Of a stretch of 64,000 nt of DNA, positions 27,981 to 37,916 are shown piece by piece. Under the pieces are notes generated by a model that was not told where the DNA came from, searched no databases, and was given only the letters and a program-made list of their open reading frames with translations. The stretch's first letter is position 1. Each line of letters starts with the position of its first letter. Made by a program: the position numbers and the translations under genes. The stretch is from Orrella dioscoreae (GTDB taxonomy: Bacteria; Pseudomonadota; Gammaproteobacteria; Burkholderiales; Burkholderiaceae_B), in assembly GCF_900089455.2 (NCBI RefSeq), contig NZ_LT907988.1:496001-560000 (forward strand), in the 5' to 3' direction.

Positions 27981-28583
27981 TCAGTTCGACGCCGCGGGCT
28001 TGGCCGGGGCGACGTCCTTGCATGCCGCGGCCGCCGCGTCGGACTTGGCGCGCGACTGCGCGACCGAGCGCACGCGTCCGCCGGGCGCGGCCGAGTCGCC
28101 GCCGCCGAAGGCTTCGTAGGTGTCGGTCTTCTGGTTGTAGCGGATGCGCTGGCCACGCACGTTGTCGAAGGGCTTGCCACACACGAGGCGCGTGACGACC
28201 GCCTGGCCGATGATGTCCAGCGTTTCGTTCTTGCCGTCGTATTCGGCGCGCAGGCCCGTGGCTTCCATGACTTCGGCCGTGCCGGCGCGGACCTGGCGGA
28301 TGAAGACCTCCTTGCCCTTGTTCGCCGTGGCGGTGCCGAACTGGAAGCCGTCGGCATCCTCGCGCATCGCCAGCGTGTCCGATTTCAGGGTCAGGTCGCC
28401 GCGGGTCATGATGACGTTGCCCGTGAAGGTGCTGGTGCGCTTCACGTCGTCATAGTGCAGGGTGTCCGACAGGATCAGGGTGTCGGGGTCCTCGGCGGGC
28501 GGCTGCTGGGCGGCGTGCACGGGCAGCGCCAGCGTCAGTGCGGCCAGCAGGGCGGGGAGGAAGGAGCGCGAGGCGGTCATCAT
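27981..28583 (-). CDS. lptA: LPS transport periplasmic protein LptA
   Basis: A 200-residue (199 from the second Met) OstA-like beta-jellyroll protein that forms the periplasmic LPS bridge. The signal peptide is [17 protein letters not shown]. The repeated strand pattern includes [17 protein letters not shown] and [12 protein letters not shown]. The start is 4 nt after the lptC stop. Confidence 0.9.
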   Translation of the reverse strand: MMTASRSFLPALLAALTLALPVHAAQQPPAEDPDTLILSDTLHYDDVKRTSTFTGNVIMTRGDLTLKSDTLAMREDADGFQFGTATANKGKEVFIRQVRAGTAEVMEATGLRAEYDGKNETLDIIGQAVVTRLVCGKPFDNVRGQRIRYNQKTDTYEAFGGGDSAAPGGRVRSVAQSRAKSDAAAAACKDVAPAKPAASN

Positions 28584-28587
28584 CTTT

Positions 28588-29202
28588 TTATCGTGAGGGA
28601 GTATCGGTCCGCGTGTTGCGCGAACGGGTTTCGGCGCCGGAGATCTGCACGTCGGTGGCGGAGTGGACCTCGAGTTGGCGGGTTTTGTTGTTGTAGCGCA
28701 TGCCGGTGCCATTCATGCGCGAGCGGCCCTGGTCGACCTGCGCGGGCTTGTCGGTGTAGGCCAGGTCCTGGTCGATCAGCATGATGATCTCCTCGCTGCG
28801 CACGTCCATCGCGGCGCGTTGGCCGTCGGGCATGCGGTGCAGGTGGGCATCCTGGCGCATGATGATGCGGTTGGCGTCCTGGTCCATGACGGCCACGCGC
28901 GCCGTGCCGATGGTGACGGGCGTGCCGGCGCGCTGGCCCACGGCGCGCGGATTGGTGATCTCGTAGGAGTCGTCGTCGGGATAGTGCTGCATCAAATCGC
29001 CTTCCAGGCGGTTGATGGGGGCGCCGGTCTCGTCGGCGCGCAGCATGACGAACTTCTCTGCCCAGGAGTCGGGCTCGTGGGTGACGCGGCGGGGCGGGTC
29101 GATGGGGATCGACCGTTGCGCGTAGTCGGCCGCCCACCACGTGCCCAATACCAGGGCAAGCAGCAGGCCCAGCGCGACGAGGGAGGAAAAGCGTTCTTTC
29201 AT
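28588..29202 (-). CDS. lptC: LPS export protein LptC
   Basis: A 204-residue bitopic inner-membrane protein: one helix at residues ~7-25 and a periplasmic jellyroll with ADETGAPINRLEGDLMQHYP and GTGMRYNNKTRQLEVHS. It receives LPS from LptBFG and passes it to LptA. It is 3 bp after kdsC. Confidence 0.9.
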   Translation of the reverse strand: MKERFSSLVALGLLLALVLGTWWAADYAQRSIPIDPPRRVTHEPDSWAEKFVMLRADETGAPINRLEGDLMQHYPDDDSYEITNPRAVGQRAGTPVTIGTARVAVMDQDANRIIMRQDAHLHRMPDGQRAAMDVRSEEIIMLIDQDLAYTDKPAQVDQGRSRMNGTGMRYNNKTRQLEVHSATDVQISGAETRSRNTRTDTPSR

Positions 29203-29205
29203 GGC

Positions 29206-29805
29206 TTACTGGATGGCTCCGGGGCCAAGCAGGCCGGGCTGGAAATAGGTGCCCAGCCGGCCTTGCGCGGCCAGGATGAGGTCGCAGCATTCGCGCGCGG
29301 CGCCTTCGCCGCCGGGGCGGCTGGCGACCCAGTGCGCGGCCTGGGCGACGTACGCCGGCGCGCCCGGCACGCTGGCGGCGAAACGCGCGCGCTGCATGGC
29401 GGGCAGGTCGATGAGGTCATCGCCCATGTAGCCGGTCTGGTCCAATAGGACATTATGGCGCTGCGCCAGTTCCGTCAGGGCGGTGCCTTTGTCGCGCACG
29501 CCTTGCAGGACATGCGAGATGCCCAGTTCGGCGGCCCGGCGGTCGACGATGGGGCCCTGGCGGCCCGTCATGAGCGCCACGATGACGCCGCTTTCGCCCA
29601 GCAGGCGCAGGCCATGGCCGTCCAGCACGTTGAAGCGCTTGAGCGCCTCGCCGTTCTCGCCATACCAGAGGCTGCCGTCGGTCAGGACGCCGTCCACGTC
29701 GAACACCATGAGACGCACGGCCGAGACGCGTTCGCGCACGACGGGGGTCACGCGGGACAGGACCAGGGATTCGGCGGGGTGGGGAATGCTCATCGTCATC
29801 GTCAA
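29206..29805 (-). CDS. kdsC: 3-deoxy-D-manno-octulosonate 8-phosphate phosphatase
   Basis: A 199-residue HAD phosphatase without a cap domain. The nucleophile motif is MVFDVDGVLTDG (Asp36/Asp38), followed by NVLDGHGLRLL, ALMTGRQ and GYMGDDLIDLPAM. It releases Kdo for LPS synthesis. Four-base overlap with kdsD. Confidence 0.92.
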   Translation of the reverse strand: MTMTMSIPHPAESLVLSRVTPVVRERVSAVRLMVFDVDGVLTDGSLWYGENGEALKRFNVLDGHGLRLLGESGVIVALMTGRQGPIVDRRAAELGISHVLQGVRDKGTALTELAQRHNVLLDQTGYMGDDLIDLPAMQRARFAASVPGAPAYVAQAAHWVASRPGGEGAARECCDLILAAQGRLGTYFQPGLLGPGAIQ

Positions 29806-30791
29806 ACCACTTTGGCGGCCATCAGGTCGTGCATGTGCAGCGCCCCGATCAGTTCGCCTTGCTTGCCCACTACCAGCATCTGGCTCAGGCGTTGTTCATC
29901 CATTTGCGCGGCGGCGTCGACGGCGAGCGCCTCGGCGGCAATGGTGCGGGGGTTGCGGCTCATGCCTTCGGCGGCCAGCAGGCCGCGCAGGTCGCCGCGG
30001 CGTTCGATCAGGCGGCGCAGGTCGCCGTCGGTGAAGATGCCGGCGGGGCGGTTCGCGTCATCGACGATGACGGTCATGCCCATGCCCTTGGCCGACATTT
30101 CCTCCAGCGCCTGGAAGAGCGTTGCCGACAATGGCACGCGCGGCACCGCGCCACCCTGGCGCATGACGTCGCGCACGTGGGTCAGCAGCCGGCGGCCCAG
30201 CGCCCCGCCGGGGTGCGAGCGGGCGAAGTCCTCGGGGCCGAAGCCGCGGGCTTCCAGACAGGCCACCGCCAGCGCGTCGCCCAGGGCGAGCGCCGCGGTC
30301 GTGCTGGCGGTGGGGGCCAGGTTGAGCGGGCAGGCTTCCTGGTCGACGGCGCCATTCAGGTGGATGTCGGCCAGTTGCGCCAGTTCGGACTGCGGGTTGC
30401 CGGTGATGGCGATGACCTTGGCGCCCAGGCGGCGCACCGCGGGCAGCACGGTCAGGAGTTCCTGGCTGGCGCCGGAGTGCGACAGCGCGATGAGGACGTC
30501 CTGGGCGGTCAGCATGCCCAGGTCGCCGTGCACGGCCTCGGCGGCGTGCAGGAAAAAGGCCGGCGTGCCGGTGGAGGCCAGCGTGGCGGCGATCTTGCGG
30601 CCGATGTGGCCGGTCTTGCCCAGGCCGCTGACGACCACGCGGCCCCGGCAGGCGAGCAGCAGCCGGACCGCCTCGGCGAAGGCGTCGTCCAGGCGCGCGG
30701 CCAGCGTCTCGATGGCCTGCGCCTCCGTCAGGAGGGTGCGGCGCGCGCTGGCCAGGGCGTCGCCCGGCTGGAAGATAGGGGTGTCGGTCAT
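29802..30791 (-). CDS. kdsD: D-arabinose 5-phosphate isomerase
   Basis: A 329-residue enzyme for the first step of Kdo synthesis (ribulose-5-P to arabinose-5-P). The SIS domain (about 40-175) has [25 protein letters not shown] and [14 protein letters not shown]. Two CBS repeats (about 210-325) end in [16 protein letters not shown]. It is the first gene of the kdsD-kdsC-lptC-lptA-lptB operon. Confidence 0.93.
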   Translation of the reverse strand: MTDTPIFQPGDALASARRTLLTEAQAIETLAARLDDAFAEAVRLLLACRGRVVVSGLGKTGHIGRKIAATLASTGTPAFFLHAAEAVHGDLGMLTAQDVLIALSHSGASQELLTVLPAVRRLGAKVIAITGNPQSELAQLADIHLNGAVDQEACPLNLAPTASTTAALALGDALAVACLEARGFGPEDFARSHPGGALGRRLLTHVRDVMRQGGAVPRVPLSATLFQALEEMSAKGMGMTVIVDDANRPAGIFTDGDLRRLIERRGDLRGLLAAEGMSRNPRTIAAEALAVDAAAQMDEQRLSQMLVVGKQGELIGALHMHDLMAAKVV

Positions 30792-30946
30792 CGCAGGAGT
30801 TTAATTCAGAGGGGCGTCAGGGTGCAGGGAAACCCCGTGGCGTCCGCCGGGATGGCGCGTTTGCGGGCGGGCGCGGCGCTGTGGCAAGCTTCGTTTCCTG
30901 CCCGCCCGGCGTTCCTGGGCGTCCCTATTTTTGGAATTCGATCGTC

Positions 30947-32164
30947 ATGGCCGACCTGCCCACGCCCGTCCTCGGTACCCCCTTGAGCCCCTCGGCCACC
31001 CGCGTCATGTTGCTGGGCGCCGGCGAACTGGGCAAGGAAGTGGTGATCGCCCTGCAGCGCCTGGGCGCCGAGGTGATTGCCGTGGACCGGTATGACAACG
31101 CGCCCGGCCAGCAGGTGGCCCATCGCTCGCATACGGTGCCCATGACCGACGCCGCTGCGCTGCGCCGCGTGATCGAAACCGAGCGTCCCGACGTGGTGGT
31201 GCCCGAGATCGAGGCCATTGCCACCGACCTGCTGGTGGAGCTGGAGGCAGCCGGCGTCACCCGCGTGACACCGACGGCCCGCGCCGCGCGCCTGACCATG
31301 AACCGCGAGGGCATCCGCCGCCTGGCGGCCGAGACCCTGGGCCTGCCGACCTCGCCCTATCGCTTCGTCGACACCGAGGCCGAACTGCGCGCCGCCATCG
31401 ACGGCGGCATCGGCTATCCCTGCGTCATCAAGCCGGTGATGTCCTCGTCGGGCAAGGGCCAGTCGGTGCTGCGCAGCGAGGCCGACGTGGCGGCCGCCTG
31501 GCGCTACTGCCAGGAAGGCGGGCGCGTGGGCGCCGGACGCGCCATCGTCGAGGGTTTCATCAACTTCGACTACGAGATCACCCTGCTGACCGTACGTTAT
31601 CGCGGCGCCGACGGCACGGTGCAGACCGGGTTCTGCGCGCCCATCGGCCACAAGCAGGTCGACGGCGATTACGTGGAGAGCTGGCAGCCGCACCCCATGG
31701 CGCCCAAGGCCCTGGCCCGCGCCGAGGAAATCGCGCTGGCCGTCACGGGCGACCTGGGCGGCCTGGGCATCTTCGGCGTGGAACTGTTCGTGTCGGGCGA
31801 GGAGGTCTGGTTCTCGGAGGTCAGCCCGCGTCCGCACGACACCGGCATGGTCACGCTGATCACCCAGGCCCAGAACGAATTCGAGCTGCATGCCCGCGCG
31901 CTGCTGGGCCTGCCGGTGGACACGCGCCTGCGCCAGCCGGGCGCAAGCGCCGTGATCTATGGCGGGGTGGATGCCCAGGGCGTCAGCTTCCATGGCGTGG
32001 CCGATGCGCTGGCCGAGCCGGGCACGGACATCCGCCTGTTCGGCAAGCCGGCGTCCTTCACCAGGCGCCGCATGGGCGTGGGCCTGGCCGTGGCGGACGA
32101 CGTGGAGGCTGCACGCGAGAAGGCGCGCCGCGTCAGCGCCGCCGTGACGGTCAAGGCGCCTTGA
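30947..32164 (+). CDS. purT: Formate-dependent GAR transformylase 2
   Basis: A 405-residue ATP-grasp enzyme of purine synthesis that uses formate and ATP to formylate GAR. Motifs are [47 protein letters not shown] and [15 protein letters not shown]. The ATG at 30947 was chosen over an upstream in-frame ATG at 30881 because MADLPTP... is the family N-terminus. A strong terminator follows. Confidence 0.95.
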   Translation: MADLPTPVLGTPLSPSATRVMLLGAGELGKEVVIALQRLGAEVIAVDRYDNAPGQQVAHRSHTVPMTDAAALRRVIETERPDVVVPEIEAIATDLLVELEAAGVTRVTPTARAARLTMNREGIRRLAAETLGLPTSPYRFVDTEAELRAAIDGGIGYPCVIKPVMSSSGKGQSVLRSEADVAAAWRYCQEGGRVGAGRAIVEGFINFDYEITLLTVRYRGADGTVQTGFCAPIGHKQVDGDYVESWQPHPMAPKALARAEEIALAVTGDLGGLGIFGVELFVSGEEVWFSEVSPRPHDTGMVTLITQAQNEFELHARALLGLPVDTRLRQPGASAVIYGGVDAQGVSFHGVADALAEPGTDIRLFGKPASFTRRRMGVGLAVADDVEAAREKARRVSAAVTVKAP

Positions 32165-32236
32165 GCCGCGTGCCGTGAGCGGGGCGTCCTGGGCGGGGCG
32201 CGACGCCGGCCGCCCGAGGCCGCAAGGTTTGCTTGG

Positions 32237-32269
32237 AAAACCGCCAGGACCCCCCTGGCGGTTTTTTTT
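32237..32269 (+). terminator. Intrinsic terminator after purT
   Basis: AAAACCGCCAGG (32237-32248) pairs perfectly with CCTGGCGGTTTT (32254-32265) around a 5-nt loop, followed by a T8 run (32262-32269). Confidence 0.93.
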
Positions 32270-32367
32270 CGTCCCGAGCCGGCCTTGGCGCGGTTTCTGA
32301 CATGTCGTTGAAGCAAGCCCCGGGCCAACTGTGGCCTGGCCGGCACGGTTTGCGGCTGGCCGTGCGC

Positions 32368-32442
32368 GTTACGTTTGCTTTTAATCACATGAAGTTCGAT
32401 AATTTCAGCAAGTAGTGAAATCAACGTAACAAAAAACGTAAC
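32368..32442. promoter_or_regulatory. Three AACGTAAC boxes, probable GbsR-type operator
   Basis: GTTACGTT at 32368-32375 is the inverse of two direct AACGTAAC copies at 32423-32430 and 32435-32442 (12-bp period). They lie 26-100 bp before the regulator gene, so autoregulation and control of the downstream cyd operon are likely. The surroundings are AT-rich compared with the neighbours. Confidence 0.55.
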
Positions 32443-32467
32443 ACGCGCGACAACGCAGGCCAGCCCC

Positions 32468-33019
32468 ATGCAACTCCCCCCCCAGTCCCAACGTTTCGTC
32501 CTGCATTTCGGAGAAATGGGCAGCCGCTGGGGCGTGAATCGCACCGTCGGCCAGATCTACGCGCTGCTGTTCCTGTCCGAGAAGCCGCTGAATGCCGATG
32601 ACATCGCCGAGACCCTGGGGTTCTCGCGCTCGAACGTCAGCATGGGCCTGAAGGAACTGCAGTCCTGGCGGCTGGTGAAGATGGTCCACCAGGTGGGCGA
32701 TCGGCGTGACTACTTCGATTCGCCCAGCGACGTCTGGGAAATCTTCCGGGTGCTGGTCGAGGAAAAGCGCAAGCGCGAGATCGAACCCACCCTGACGCTG
32801 CTGCGCGACACGCTGCTGGAGCCGCCGGCCGACGCGGCCGAGCGCCACGCGCAAGCCCGCATGAAAGACATGCTCGAGCTGATCGAGCTTTCCACCGCCT
32901 GGTTCGACGAGATCCAGCGCCTGCCGCCCGAGACCCTGGAGCGCCTGATGCGCCTGGGGTCCAAGGTGCAGAAGGTGCTGAGCATCGCCGGAAAACTCAG
33001 CGGTGGCGGCAAACGCTGA
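32468..33019 (+). CDS. GbsR/MarR-family transcriptional regulator
   Basis: A 183-residue winged-helix regulator. The DNA-binding region is at residues ~25-80 (TVGQIYALLFLSEKPLNADDIAETLGFSRSN region, then LKELQSWRLV and wing DRRDYF), the GbsR subfamily pattern. A C-terminal helical dimerisation region follows. It precedes cydABX-DC by 141 bp, so control of the cytochrome bd oxidase is a reasonable inference. The ligand is unknown. Confidence 0.82.
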   Translation: MQLPPQSQRFVLHFGEMGSRWGVNRTVGQIYALLFLSEKPLNADDIAETLGFSRSNVSMGLKELQSWRLVKMVHQVGDRRDYFDSPSDVWEIFRVLVEEKRKREIEPTLTLLRDTLLEPPADAAERHAQARMKDMLELIELSTAWFDEIQRLPPETLERLMRLGSKVQKVLSIAGKLSGGGKR

Positions 33020-33160
33020 TTCCCCCTTTCCTTCCCTGAAGCACGACCCAAGGCAGCACCCTCATGAATCCGGATACCCCCTCTGCGTCACCACAGGCCG
33101 CGGCGCCTGTTCGTCGCGGCCCCTGTCGGGCCGATCTCCCTTCCTGCAAGGTTGGCCATC

Positions 33161-34756
33161 ATGATTGATTTCAACGTCGTCGACCTGTCGCGGCTGCAGT
33201 TCGCCCTGACGGTCATGTACCACTTCATCTTCGTTCCCCTCACGCTCGGGCTGTCCTTCCTGATCGCCATCATGGAAAGCGTGTACGTCATGACCGGACG
33301 CACCATCTGGCGCCGCATGACGATGTTCTGGGGCACGCTCTTCGGCATCAACTTCGCGCTGGGCGTGGCCACGGGCGTGGTCATGGAGTTCCAGTTCGGC
33401 ATGAACTGGTCGTACTACAGCCACTACGTGGGCGACATCTTCGGCGCGCCGCTGGCCATCGAGGGGCTGATGGCCTTCTTCCTGGAAGCGACCTTCATCG
33501 GCCTGTTCTTCTTCGGCTGGAACCGCATGTCCAAGGTCAGCCACCTGATCGTGACCTGGCTGGTGGCGCTGGGCACCAACCTGTCGGCGCTGTGGATCCT
33601 GATCGCCAACGGCTGGATGCAGAACCCCACGGGCTCGGTGTTCAACCCCGAAACCATGCGCATGGAAATGACGGACTTCGCGGCCGTCGTGTTCAATCCG
33701 GTGGCACAGGCCAAGTTCGTGCATACCGTCAGCGCGGGCTACGTGACGGGCGCCATGTTCGTCATGTCGATCAGCGCCTGGTACATCCTGCGCGGCCGTC
33801 ACCTGGACCTGGCCAAGCGCTCGATGGCCGTGGCCGCCAGCTTCGGCCTCGCCGCCTCGCTGTCGGTGGTGGTGCTGGGCGACGAAAGCGGCTACCTGAC
33901 CACCGAGCACCAGCGCATGAAGATCGCCGCGATGGAAGCCATGTGGCACACCGAGCCCGCGCCGGCCAGCTTCAACCTGTTCGCCATTCCCGACCAGGCC
34001 GGACGCGAGAACCATTTCGCCGTCGAGATTCCCTATGTGATGGGCCTGATCGGCACGCGTTCGGTGACCACGCCCATGCTCGGCATCAATGACCTGGTGA
34101 AGCTGGCCGAGCAACGGGTGCGCAATGGCGTGGTGGCCTATGGCGCCTTGCAGCAGGTGCGCGCCGACCCGAAGAACGCCGAAGCCCGCGCGCTGTTCGA
34201 CCGCACCTGGCCCGACCTGGGCTACGGCTTGCTGCTGAAGCGCTATCGCGAGGACATCGCCCTGGCCACGGACGCCGAAGTCGCCAAGGCGGCCTGGGAC
34301 ACCGTGCCCACGGTGGCGCCGCTCTTCTGGACCTTCCGCATCATGGTGGCGCTGGGCATCTACTTCATCGCCTTCTTCGCCGCGGCCTTCTGGCTGGCGT
34401 CGCGCGGCAGGCTGGCCACCAGCCCGCGCTTCCTGAAGATCGCGCTGTGGAGCCTGCCGCTGCCCTGGATCGCCATCGAATGCGGCTGGTTCGTGGCGGA
34501 ATATGGCCGCCAGCCCTGGGTGATCGAAGGCGTGCTGCCGACCTTCTATGCGGCATCGGGCCTGTCGCTGACGGACCTGGTCATCAGCCTGTCGGTCTAC
34601 CTGGCGCTCTACACCGTGCTCTTCATCGTGGGCATGAAGGTGATGCTGCATGCGGTGCGCAGCGGCCCCAAGGACGAGTCCAAGCCGCGGGCCCCTGCGC
34701 CCAGCGATCCCGTGGGCGCCGCCGCCCTCGCCAACGCCCCCGCCGCCGCGCGCTGA
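33161..34756 (+). CDS. cydA: Cytochrome bd ubiquinol oxidase subunit I
   Basis: A 531-residue membrane subunit carrying hemes b558, b595 and d. It begins MIDFNVVDLSRLQFALTVMYHFI with heme-ligand His21 (His19 in E. coli). NPVAQAKFVHTVSAGYVTGAM holds the next axial His, GMNWSYYSHYVGDIFGAPLAIEG is near-identical to E. coli, and ECGWFVAEYGRQPW lies near the end. The Q-loop is short-to-medium. The start is the ATG at 33161 with AAGG upstream rather than the TTG at 33152. Confidence 0.96.
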   Translation: MIDFNVVDLSRLQFALTVMYHFIFVPLTLGLSFLIAIMESVYVMTGRTIWRRMTMFWGTLFGINFALGVATGVVMEFQFGMNWSYYSHYVGDIFGAPLAIEGLMAFFLEATFIGLFFFGWNRMSKVSHLIVTWLVALGTNLSALWILIANGWMQNPTGSVFNPETMRMEMTDFAAVVFNPVAQAKFVHTVSAGYVTGAMFVMSISAWYILRGRHLDLAKRSMAVAASFGLAASLSVVVLGDESGYLTTEHQRMKIAAMEAMWHTEPAPASFNLFAIPDQAGRENHFAVEIPYVMGLIGTRSVTTPMLGINDLVKLAEQRVRNGVVAYGALQQVRADPKNAEARALFDRTWPDLGYGLLLKRYREDIALATDAEVAKAAWDTVPTVAPLFWTFRIMVALGIYFIAFFAAAFWLASRGRLATSPRFLKIALWSLPLPWIAIECGWFVAEYGRQPWVIEGVLPTFYAASGLSLTDLVISLSVYLALYTVLFIVGMKVMLHAVRSGPKDESKPRAPAPSDPVGAAALANAPAAAR

Positions 34757-34769
34757 TACGGAGTTCAAT

Positions 34770-35927
34770 ATGGAACAGTTCATCATTCCCCTGGACTACG
34801 GCACGCTGCGCGTGGTGTGGTGGGCGCTGATGGGGGCGCTCCTCATCGGCTTCGCCGTCATGGACGGCTTCGACCTCGGCGTGGCCGCGTTGCTGCCCGT
34901 GGTGGCCAGGACCGACGCCGAACGGCGCGTGGTCATCAACGTGGTGGGTCCCGTCTGGGAAGGCAACCAGGTCTGGCTGATCACGGCGGGCGGCGCGATC
35001 TTCGCGGCGTGGCCGCTGCTTTACGCCGCCTCGTTCTCCGGCTTGTACCTGGCGATGCTGCTGTTGCTGGTGGCGCTCATCATCCGGCCGGCGGGTTTCA
35101 AGTACCGCAGCAAGTTCGAAGGCACGCGTTGGCGCGCCCGCTGGGACATGCTGCTGTGCGCCTCGGGCGTGATCGCCAGCCTGGTGTTCGGCGTGGCCAT
35201 GGGCAACATCCTGCAGGGCGTGCCCTTCGGCGCCGACCCGGCCACCTTGCGGCCGGTGTACGAAGGCTCGTTCTTCGCGCTCTTCAATCCCTTCGCCCTG
35301 CTGGCCGGCGTGCTGAGCGTGGCGATGCTGGTCACGCACGGCGCCGTGCTGCTGGCCTGGCGCACCGAAGGTCCGGTGGCGGCGCGTGCCCGGCAATGGG
35401 CGCGTGGCGGCGCGGTGCTGACGGCCTTGCTGTTCGCCCTGGGCGGCGTGTGGATCGCGTCGGGCATCGACGGCTATTCCATCACCAGCGCCATCGTGAC
35501 GGACGGCGCGTCGAACCCGGCGGCCAAGACCGTGGCGGTCAGCGCGGGCGCCTGGATGCAGAACTATGAACGCTGGCCTCTGGCCTGGGCCGCGCCGGCA
35601 CTGGGCGTGGGCATGGCCCTGCTGACGGCCCTGCTGGTGTCCGTGCGTCGCAACGTCCTGGCCTTCGTGGCGTCGGCGCTGGCCATCAGCGGCATCATCC
35701 TGACCGTCGGCCTGTCGATGTTCCCGTTCATCATGCCCTCGACCCTGGACCCGCGCGCCAGCCTGACGGTGTGGGACGCCTCGTCCAGCCACCTGACGCT
35801 GTGGATCATGCTGCTGGTGACGCTGATCTTCCTGCCTATCGTCACTGCCTACACCAGCTGGGTGTACCGCGTGATGCGCGGCAAGGTGACCGAGCACACC
35901 GTCGGCGACACGCCGAATTCCTATTGA
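34770..35927 (+). CDS. cydB: Cytochrome bd ubiquinol oxidase subunit II
   Basis: A 385-residue, roughly nine-helix membrane subunit. The N-terminal FAVMDGFDLGVAALLP and GPVWEGNQVWLITAGGAIFAAWP are diagnostic, as is MFPFIMPS. It pairs with CydA in the high-affinity oxidase used at low oxygen. It follows cydA after 13 bp. Confidence 0.96.
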   Translation: MEQFIIPLDYGTLRVVWWALMGALLIGFAVMDGFDLGVAALLPVVARTDAERRVVINVVGPVWEGNQVWLITAGGAIFAAWPLLYAASFSGLYLAMLLLLVALIIRPAGFKYRSKFEGTRWRARWDMLLCASGVIASLVFGVAMGNILQGVPFGADPATLRPVYEGSFFALFNPFALLAGVLSVAMLVTHGAVLLAWRTEGPVAARARQWARGGAVLTALLFALGGVWIASGIDGYSITSAIVTDGASNPAAKTVAVSAGAWMQNYERWPLAWAAPALGVGMALLTALLVSVRRNVLAFVASALAISGIILTVGLSMFPFIMPSTLDPRASLTVWDASSSHLTLWIMLLVTLIFLPIVTAYTSWVYRVMRGKVTEHTVGDTPNSY

Positions 35928-35946
35928 GACCAAGGAGCCAAACGCC

Positions 35947-36138
35947 ATGTGGTACTTCTCCTGGATACTGGGCCTGGGCCTGGCCTGCGCGTTCGCCATC
36001 CTGAACGCGATGTGGTTCGAACTGCGCGAAGGGCATGAGCACGAGCCGTTGCGCCGCACGCAGGACCCCTTGCGCGGCGGGGCCGATCCCGAGCGCGAGA
36101 CCGACGATCCCCTGGACTCGCCCGCGGTCCAGCCGTGA
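35947..36138 (+). CDS. cydX: Cytochrome bd small subunit CydX
   Basis: A 63-residue single-helix protein beginning MWYFSWILGLGLACAFAIL, the CydX/CbdX signature. In E. coli the equivalent stabilises the heme site. Here the cytoplasmic tail is longer (about 37 residues, acidic and Pro-rich) than in E. coli (37 aa in total). Its stop overlaps the GTG start of cydD. Confidence 0.9.
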   Translation: MWYFSWILGLGLACAFAILNAMWFELREGHEHEPLRRTQDPLRGGADPERETDDPLDSPAVQP

Positions 36139-37916
36139 GCCTGACGCCGGCCGCCCAGCCCGTGCCGGCAGACGAGCCGGCGGCGCCGCTCGCCGCCGCG
36201 GCCTCGTCACCCGGACGGGCGCACGCGCGCTGGCTGGCCGGGCTGGCGCGTGCCGCGCGCCGGCCCTTGATGGCGGCGGTGGCCGCACCCTTGCTGGCCG
36301 GCGCGCTGTTGCTGGCGCAGACCTGGTTCCTGGCCCAGGTGCTGCACCAGGCCATTGCGGAAGGCGCGCCGGTGGGCACGCTGTACGGCGGCATCGCCGT
36401 GGTGGCCACGTTGATGGGCGCGCGCGTCCTGCTGACCTGGCTGGGCGAGCGTGCCGGGCAGCGCGCCGCGGAGTCCATCAAGCTGTCGTTGCGGCAGGCC
36501 CTGTTTGCGCAACTGCTGGCGCGCGGTCCGCAATGGACGCGCGGCCAGCGTTCCGGCGAGCTGGCCAGCATGCTGGCCGAACAGGTCGAGGCATTGGACG
36601 GTTTCTTTTCCCGCTATCTGCCCGCCATGGTCGCGGCGGCGTTCCTGCCGCTGGCCTTCGCGCTGGCGCTGATGCCGGTGGACTGGGTGGCGGGCCTCAT
36701 TCTGTTGCTGACCGCGCCGCTCATCCCCGTCTTCATGGCGCTGGTGGGCTGGGGCGCGGAAGCCGCCAACCGCCGCCACCTGCAGGCGTTCGCACGCCTG
36801 TCCGGCTTCTTCGCCGACCGGGTACGCGGCCTGGCCACGCTGAAGCTGTTCGGCCGCGCACAGGCCGAGGCGCAGGCGGTGCGTGATGCGACCGAGGTGG
36901 TGCGCGCCAAGACGATGGCGGTGTTGCGCATCGCCTTCCTGTCCTCGGCCGTGCTGGAATTCTTTGCCGCGCTGGGCGTGGCCGGCGTGGCGCTGTACGT
37001 GGGGCTGAGCTACCTGGGCTTCGTCGACCTGCGCGTGTCGCCGCTCAGCTTGCAGGCCGGTCTCTTCTGTTTGCTGATGGCGCCGGAGGTCTATGCGCCC
37101 TTGCGGCAGTTCGCCGCGCACTATCACGACCGCGCCACCGCAAGGGCGGCGACCGCGCAATTGGCGGCGACCTTCGAAACCCTGCCCGAGCCCGCCGCCT
37201 TGGCCGCGGGGCAGGGACAGGAAACCCTGCGTGCGCCGGCGGCGCAGCCGGCGTCGGACGCTGCTGCCTTGCAGGTGTCGGGCTTGGTCCTGCGCGCGCC
37301 GGGGCGGCCGCTGCCAGTCATCGATGCCGCGGGTTTCTCCCTGGCGCCGGGCGAACACGTCGCGCTGGCCGGCGCCAGCGGCATCGGCAAGTCCACCTTG
37401 CTCGAGGCCCTGGCGGGACTGCGCGACGGTGAGGGCACGATCCGGCTCGATGGCCGGCCGCTGGCCGACTGGCCGCGCGCGGACTTGCGCCAGCGTGTCG
37501 CGCTCATCAGCCAGCGTCCTTATCTGCAGGCCGGGTCGATTGCCGGGAACCTGCGCCTGGCCGCGCCGCAAGCCGATGCCGAGGCGCTGCATCGGGCGGC
37601 CGAGCGCGCGGGCGTGCTGCGCTTCGCGCAGGACCTGCCGCAAGGGCTGGACACCGAGCTGGGGCCGCGCGGCTATGGCCTGTCGGGCGGACAGGCGCAG
37701 CGCGTGGCGCTGGCGCGGCTCTTCCTGCGCGACCCGGGGCTGGTGCTGCTGGACGAGCCGACCGCGCACCTGGACGGCGGGACGCGCGACGCGGTGCTGC
37801 GCGAGATCCTGGCCTTCTGCGAGGGCCGCACGCTGTTGCTGGTCACGCACGATGAGGCCGTGCTGGATGCGTTCCCGCGCGTGTTGCGGATCCAGGCGGG
37901 CGGGAGGGTGGCATGA
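36135..37916 (+). CDS. cydD: Heterodimeric ABC exporter CydD
   Basis: A 593-residue half-transporter with an N-terminal six-helix domain (about residues 35-340) and a C-terminal ATPase. The Walker A is GASGIGKS (~412-420), the signature YGLSGGQAQRVALARL and Walker B LVLLDEPTAHLD. With CydC it exports cysteine/glutathione or handles heme needed to assemble cytochrome bd. It starts at GTG in a GTGA overlap with cydX. Confidence 0.93.
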   Translation: MSLTPAAQPVPADEPAAPLAAAASSPGRAHARWLAGLARAARRPLMAAVAAPLLAGALLLAQTWFLAQVLHQAIAEGAPVGTLYGGIAVVATLMGARVLLTWLGERAGQRAAESIKLSLRQALFAQLLARGPQWTRGQRSGELASMLAEQVEALDGFFSRYLPAMVAAAFLPLAFALALMPVDWVAGLILLLTAPLIPVFMALVGWGAEAANRRHLQAFARLSGFFADRVRGLATLKLFGRAQAEAQAVRDATEVVRAKTMAVLRIAFLSSAVLEFFAALGVAGVALYVGLSYLGFVDLRVSPLSLQAGLFCLLMAPEVYAPLRQFAAHYHDRATARAATAQLAATFETLPEPAALAAGQGQETLRAPAAQPASDAAALQVSGLVLRAPGRPLPVIDAAGFSLAPGEHVALAGASGIGKSTLLEALAGLRDGEGTIRLDGRPLADWPRADLRQRVALISQRPYLQAGSIAGNLRLAAPQADAEALHRAAERAGVLRFAQDLPQGLDTELGPRGYGLSGGQAQRVALARLFLRDPGLVLLDEPTAHLDGGTRDAVLREILAFCEGRTLLLVTHDEAVLDAFPRVLRIQAGGRVA

